Below, one piece after another: positions 27,715 to 30,318 of a DNA stretch of 30,318 bases. Below the pieces are notes generated by a model. It had not been told where the DNA came from. It made no database searches and saw only the letters and a program-made list of their open reading frames with translations. This stretch comes from Furcasterigmium furcatum (Eukaryota > Ascomycota > Sordariomycetes > Glomerellales > Plectosphaerellaceae): contig BCIA01000005.1 in assembly GCA_001599815.1 (NCBI GenBank), forward strand, positions 89,470 to 119,787, read 5' to 3'. Within the stretch, counting starts at the first letter, position 1. Every line of letters starts with the position of its first letter. The position numbers were made by a program, and so were the translations under genes.

Positions 27715-30318
27715 TCACAGCGCCCTNCGGCGCTTNTTACTNCTGCTTTCCAGACAAGNATTCTTTCTCTTNCGGNAANCCCTCCTTCCAAACACCGCAT
27801 NAAGNCCCTGGAGNGCCACCAGNCGNTCTANGGTGAGTGGCGACCTGCTGATGGGACTCGGCTCNGACGACCCTTCTCTGATGCATATGTCGAGACTTCC
27901 GTGGGTGTCCACTTTGATCTGTTTCCGGAAGTTGCCCCCCTTGTCGAAGCACGTCGGGTCGTTGACCGCGGACAGCGGGCTGCCGTCCACCACGATCTGC
28001 GCCGAGCTGTTGGCCATCAGGTCAAACAGCTCCTGGAATCCCTCTTCGCTCCTCCGTATAGTGCACAAAATTGCCCCACTACCAGTGTATCGCCCTCTGG
28101 AGCGCTCCGGAAGTGCATCGAGCTCAAAGTAGAAGAGGGACGCGATCATACAGCGGCGCACGCAGGCTATCGGCCCTGACAGCGACGGGTCGCCCTGTGC
28201 TCTCCTCGCCATCTCCGACATGCACGGGGCACTGTCTAGCATCGGCTCGTCGCCGTCAAAATGCACGGTCAGGCGGTGGTACCGCGGCTGCATCTGGAAC
28301 ATCTGCCGCACCTTTCTGTCGCTCATCCTCTCCCAGAAGAGCCTGCCGAGCCTCGGGACGGCCCCGTTCTCCCACACGTTGCGCATGTCGTCCGTCGCTG
28401 CGGAGTTGCTAGGCCGGCTCTCGCCGGTGCCGATAGAGACAAGGTAGTCGGGTTCTTCAAGGTGAGGAAAGAGCGCCGCCACCTCGCAGAGCGCGGACAG
28501 CGTCGGGTCGACGAGCGGCCCGGCGTCCTGGAACGAGCCGACGCCGCGAATATGCTTTGGGGGGAAAAACCTGTGAATGATTAGTCTTGGTGGTCTGATA
28601 TACCAGGTCTGTGGGCAGTGTCTACGTACCCAGGCGCGGCGGATGCCGCTCTCCCTCTGCAGCCCTCGTTAGTTACAGAACAGACCCTGGCCCTCGGCTC
28701 GAGCGACTTACACTTCCCACAATGGCACGTTCCCTGATCCCTCCCTCGGTCTGATTATATAGTCTAGAGATGTCAGCTACGGGAATCCCACGCGACCTAA
28801 AGGGGTTACCTTGGTCTTTATGCCTCTCCCCGATGCCGTTGTAGTTAGTGAAGATCCTCTCCAACGGCTTCTTATCTATTGTGGCCACCGGCAAGCCCAC
28901 GCGGGTACCAGTCGAGCTCGCGTGAGAAACGTCTAGAATTCCTCTGGCACCATATGTCAGCCGGAGAGCCTCTTCTATGTTGGCAGGCGAGTATAGTCCG
29001 TCGGCACACAGCCATATCAGCAGGTCGATGAGCCGTCTGAGCTGTGGGAAAGGGGCGAAGCAGTCGAGGAGACGTGCGAGCGACCGCCTTAGAACCGAAG
29101 GGAAGAAGGGAAGCCTGAGGCCCCGGCGACGTTGGAATACGTGTTTGGCCAGCTTCTCAAACCTCTCGATTGCCTGGTCTATCGGTGACCCGTTAAGACA
29201 GATCTCGGCCGCGATCAGGCCCCCTGGCACGTGTCAGTCTAGGCGCGTGCGCGGGGAGGGATACTAACCGGAGCTAATCCCGAAGAATACTTTAATAAAC
29301 CGGGTCAGCGGGATGGGCAAGTTGATAGAGTCGTGGATACGCTTTAATATCTCCAGAGATACGATCCCCCGCACGCCGCCGCCATCCAGGCAGAAGACGC
29401 CCACGCCAGCCGTGGGCGGGTGCCTTCTGATAACAGCCTCCTCGGGTAGTGAGGTGTCGCAAAGGTGGCATTGACCGTATCTGGTGGTCCAGGGGTCGTC
29501 GTCGGACGGACGGCCGTAGTCACGCACGCATTCATCGCAATGGACGTGCCCGCAAGGCAGGCCGTGCTGGGGGACGTGTACGAGGCAGGACAGGCAGACG
29601 CGGGTGCTGTGCACGCGGAGCCAGCGGGACTTGAATTCTTTTAGCAGGCGCAGGTGAGTTTCCGAAGGCGGCAGGCTCTCGTGAACAAGTTCGCTGAAAG
29701 ACTCTGCGAAGCGAGCCTTGACTAGGCCGATGAAGCCGCTGCCCAGCTCGCTGGAATCTGCCTCAAAACCCATCGCCCCAGTCGCGCACGCCCGGACGAG
29801 CGCATCGCGGTAGAGGCCGTCAAAGACGTCAACGGGATCAAAGCCTAGCACGGTCAGCGCTAGCACCTATTCGCCTTCTCGGCCTACGTGTACGTACGGT
29901 GCGCGTCGGGCGGATATGCGTCTAGGAAAAGGCTCGACCCAATAACGGGCGCCGCAAACGAAATCAGGTCGGCCGGCGACTCTACGAGGCTTATAAAGTT
30001 GGAAATGTGGCTCTCTAGGTCTCTGGGCACTGGGCTATGGCATCTAGATCCCTTGATGAAGTCGAAAGGGGCATCGGGAGCGGCCGCAAAGCGGTCGCAG
30101 GCGACGTCTAGGAGGGCAGCGAAATGGGTGGCCGAGAACAGGGAGCGCGCATCCATCCTACTCCGGCGCACCTCATCCGAGCTTCTCATTAAACGCTCCT
30201 TCAGCGCCCTGTGGCGNGCGGCAGCCGACATGCGAGCTTGGGGGAAGAGGGCAACAACTTCGACCAGCGAAGCCAGGTCCGCAGGGCACTGCCCTGCTTC
30301 CCTCTCCAAGATTCCCAG
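27715..30318 (-). CDS. RING-finger patatin-like phospholipase protein, 5' end beyond window
   Basis: Six exons are visible (30318-29898, 29844-29269, 29223-28810, 28763-28712, 28656-28630, 28570-27715); introns are 45-59 bp and every junction keeps the frame, giving 781 residues with the N-terminus missing. A RING-like finger CLSC ... LPCGHVHCDEC ... CHLC lies at 29596-29456. The patatin domain follows: FCLDGGGVRGI (oxyanion glycines), GISSGG with the nucleophile Ser in GxSxG (split by intron 2), STGTRVGLPVA, FTNYNG, NVPLWEVGRAASAAPGFFPP (spliced over two introns) and FQDAGPLVD with the likely catalytic Asp. Fungal patatins hydrolyse acyl lipids and also occur as NLR effector domains; fusion to RING suggests ubiquitin-linked control. 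No NACHT is seen in the visible part. Ns corrupt the last 60 residues. Confidence 0.8.

Noticed and set aside
1..30318. tRNA, rRNA, CRISPR arrays, terminal inverted repeats or LTR pairs
   Set aside because: None seen by eye; CRISPR is not expected in a fungal genome, and no long paired repeats flank the relics.

Overview
This window reads as nuclear DNA of a filamentous ascomycete (Pezizomycotina; I cannot place it lower). The evidence is short introns of 43-68 bp with GTRNGT donors, CTAAC/CTGAC-type branch sites and YAG acceptors; TATA boxes 50-110 bp before several starts; and a typical fungal protein set: F-box, PCL-type cyclins, kelch membrane protein, glycoprotein-X-like GPI protein, DUF1996, RING-patatin, and NLR (NACHT/TPR) pieces. 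It behaves like an accessory, perhaps subtelomeric, region in which intact lineage-specific genes alternate with eroded copies of the same families. Single-base Ns cluster at 18.5-19.6 kb and 26.4-27.9 kb, so sequence quality is lower there.

Left part (1-7.1 kb). The 3' end of a TPR (kinesin-light-chain-like) NLR-type gene is followed by a small secreted cysteine protein (956-1285), a possible two-exon basic protein (1823-2144), an unrecognised minus-strand reading frame (2477-2800) and an F-box protein (3103-4230). From 4.2 to 7.1 kb lies a gene graveyard: a NACHT-WD40 linker fragment, an NLR alpha/beta-hydrolase domain whose two halves sit in opposite orientations, a kelch-gene relic, and a patatin-gene relic joined directly to it.

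Middle (7.1-16.8 kb). Two paralogous PCL-type cyclins (7331-7900 and 10101-10619) flank an unrecognised minus-strand gene with an interrupted 3' exon. They are followed by a frameshifted DUF3435/C2H2 relic, a small cysteine-rich conserved fungal protein (12422-12751), about 1.6 kb with nothing convincing, a protein with nuclear-localisation-like signals and a C-terminal zinc-binding cysteine cluster (14404-15150), a second kelch/patatin composite relic (15482-16020) and an AT-richer orphan gene (16183-16755).

Right part (16.9-30.3 kb). Five exons give a clean 725-residue kelch receptor-like protein (signal peptide, kelch repeats, one membrane helix, cytoplasmic tail). It is divergent, across about 2.2 kb, from a two-exon 578-residue glycoprotein-X-like GPI protein. 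Then come a proline-rich protein, a small single-pass membrane protein, a two-exon secreted DUF1996 protein, a two-exon coiled-coil protein and, running off the right edge, a RING-patatin phospholipase-like gene with at least six exons.

Families recur across the window. The secreted protein at 956 shares a cysteine module with the large glycoprotein at 21.6 kb. The kelch and patatin genes at the right are each represented twice more as relics, and both times a kelch piece abuts a patatin piece. All functions are inferred from sequence by eye; no database search was possible.
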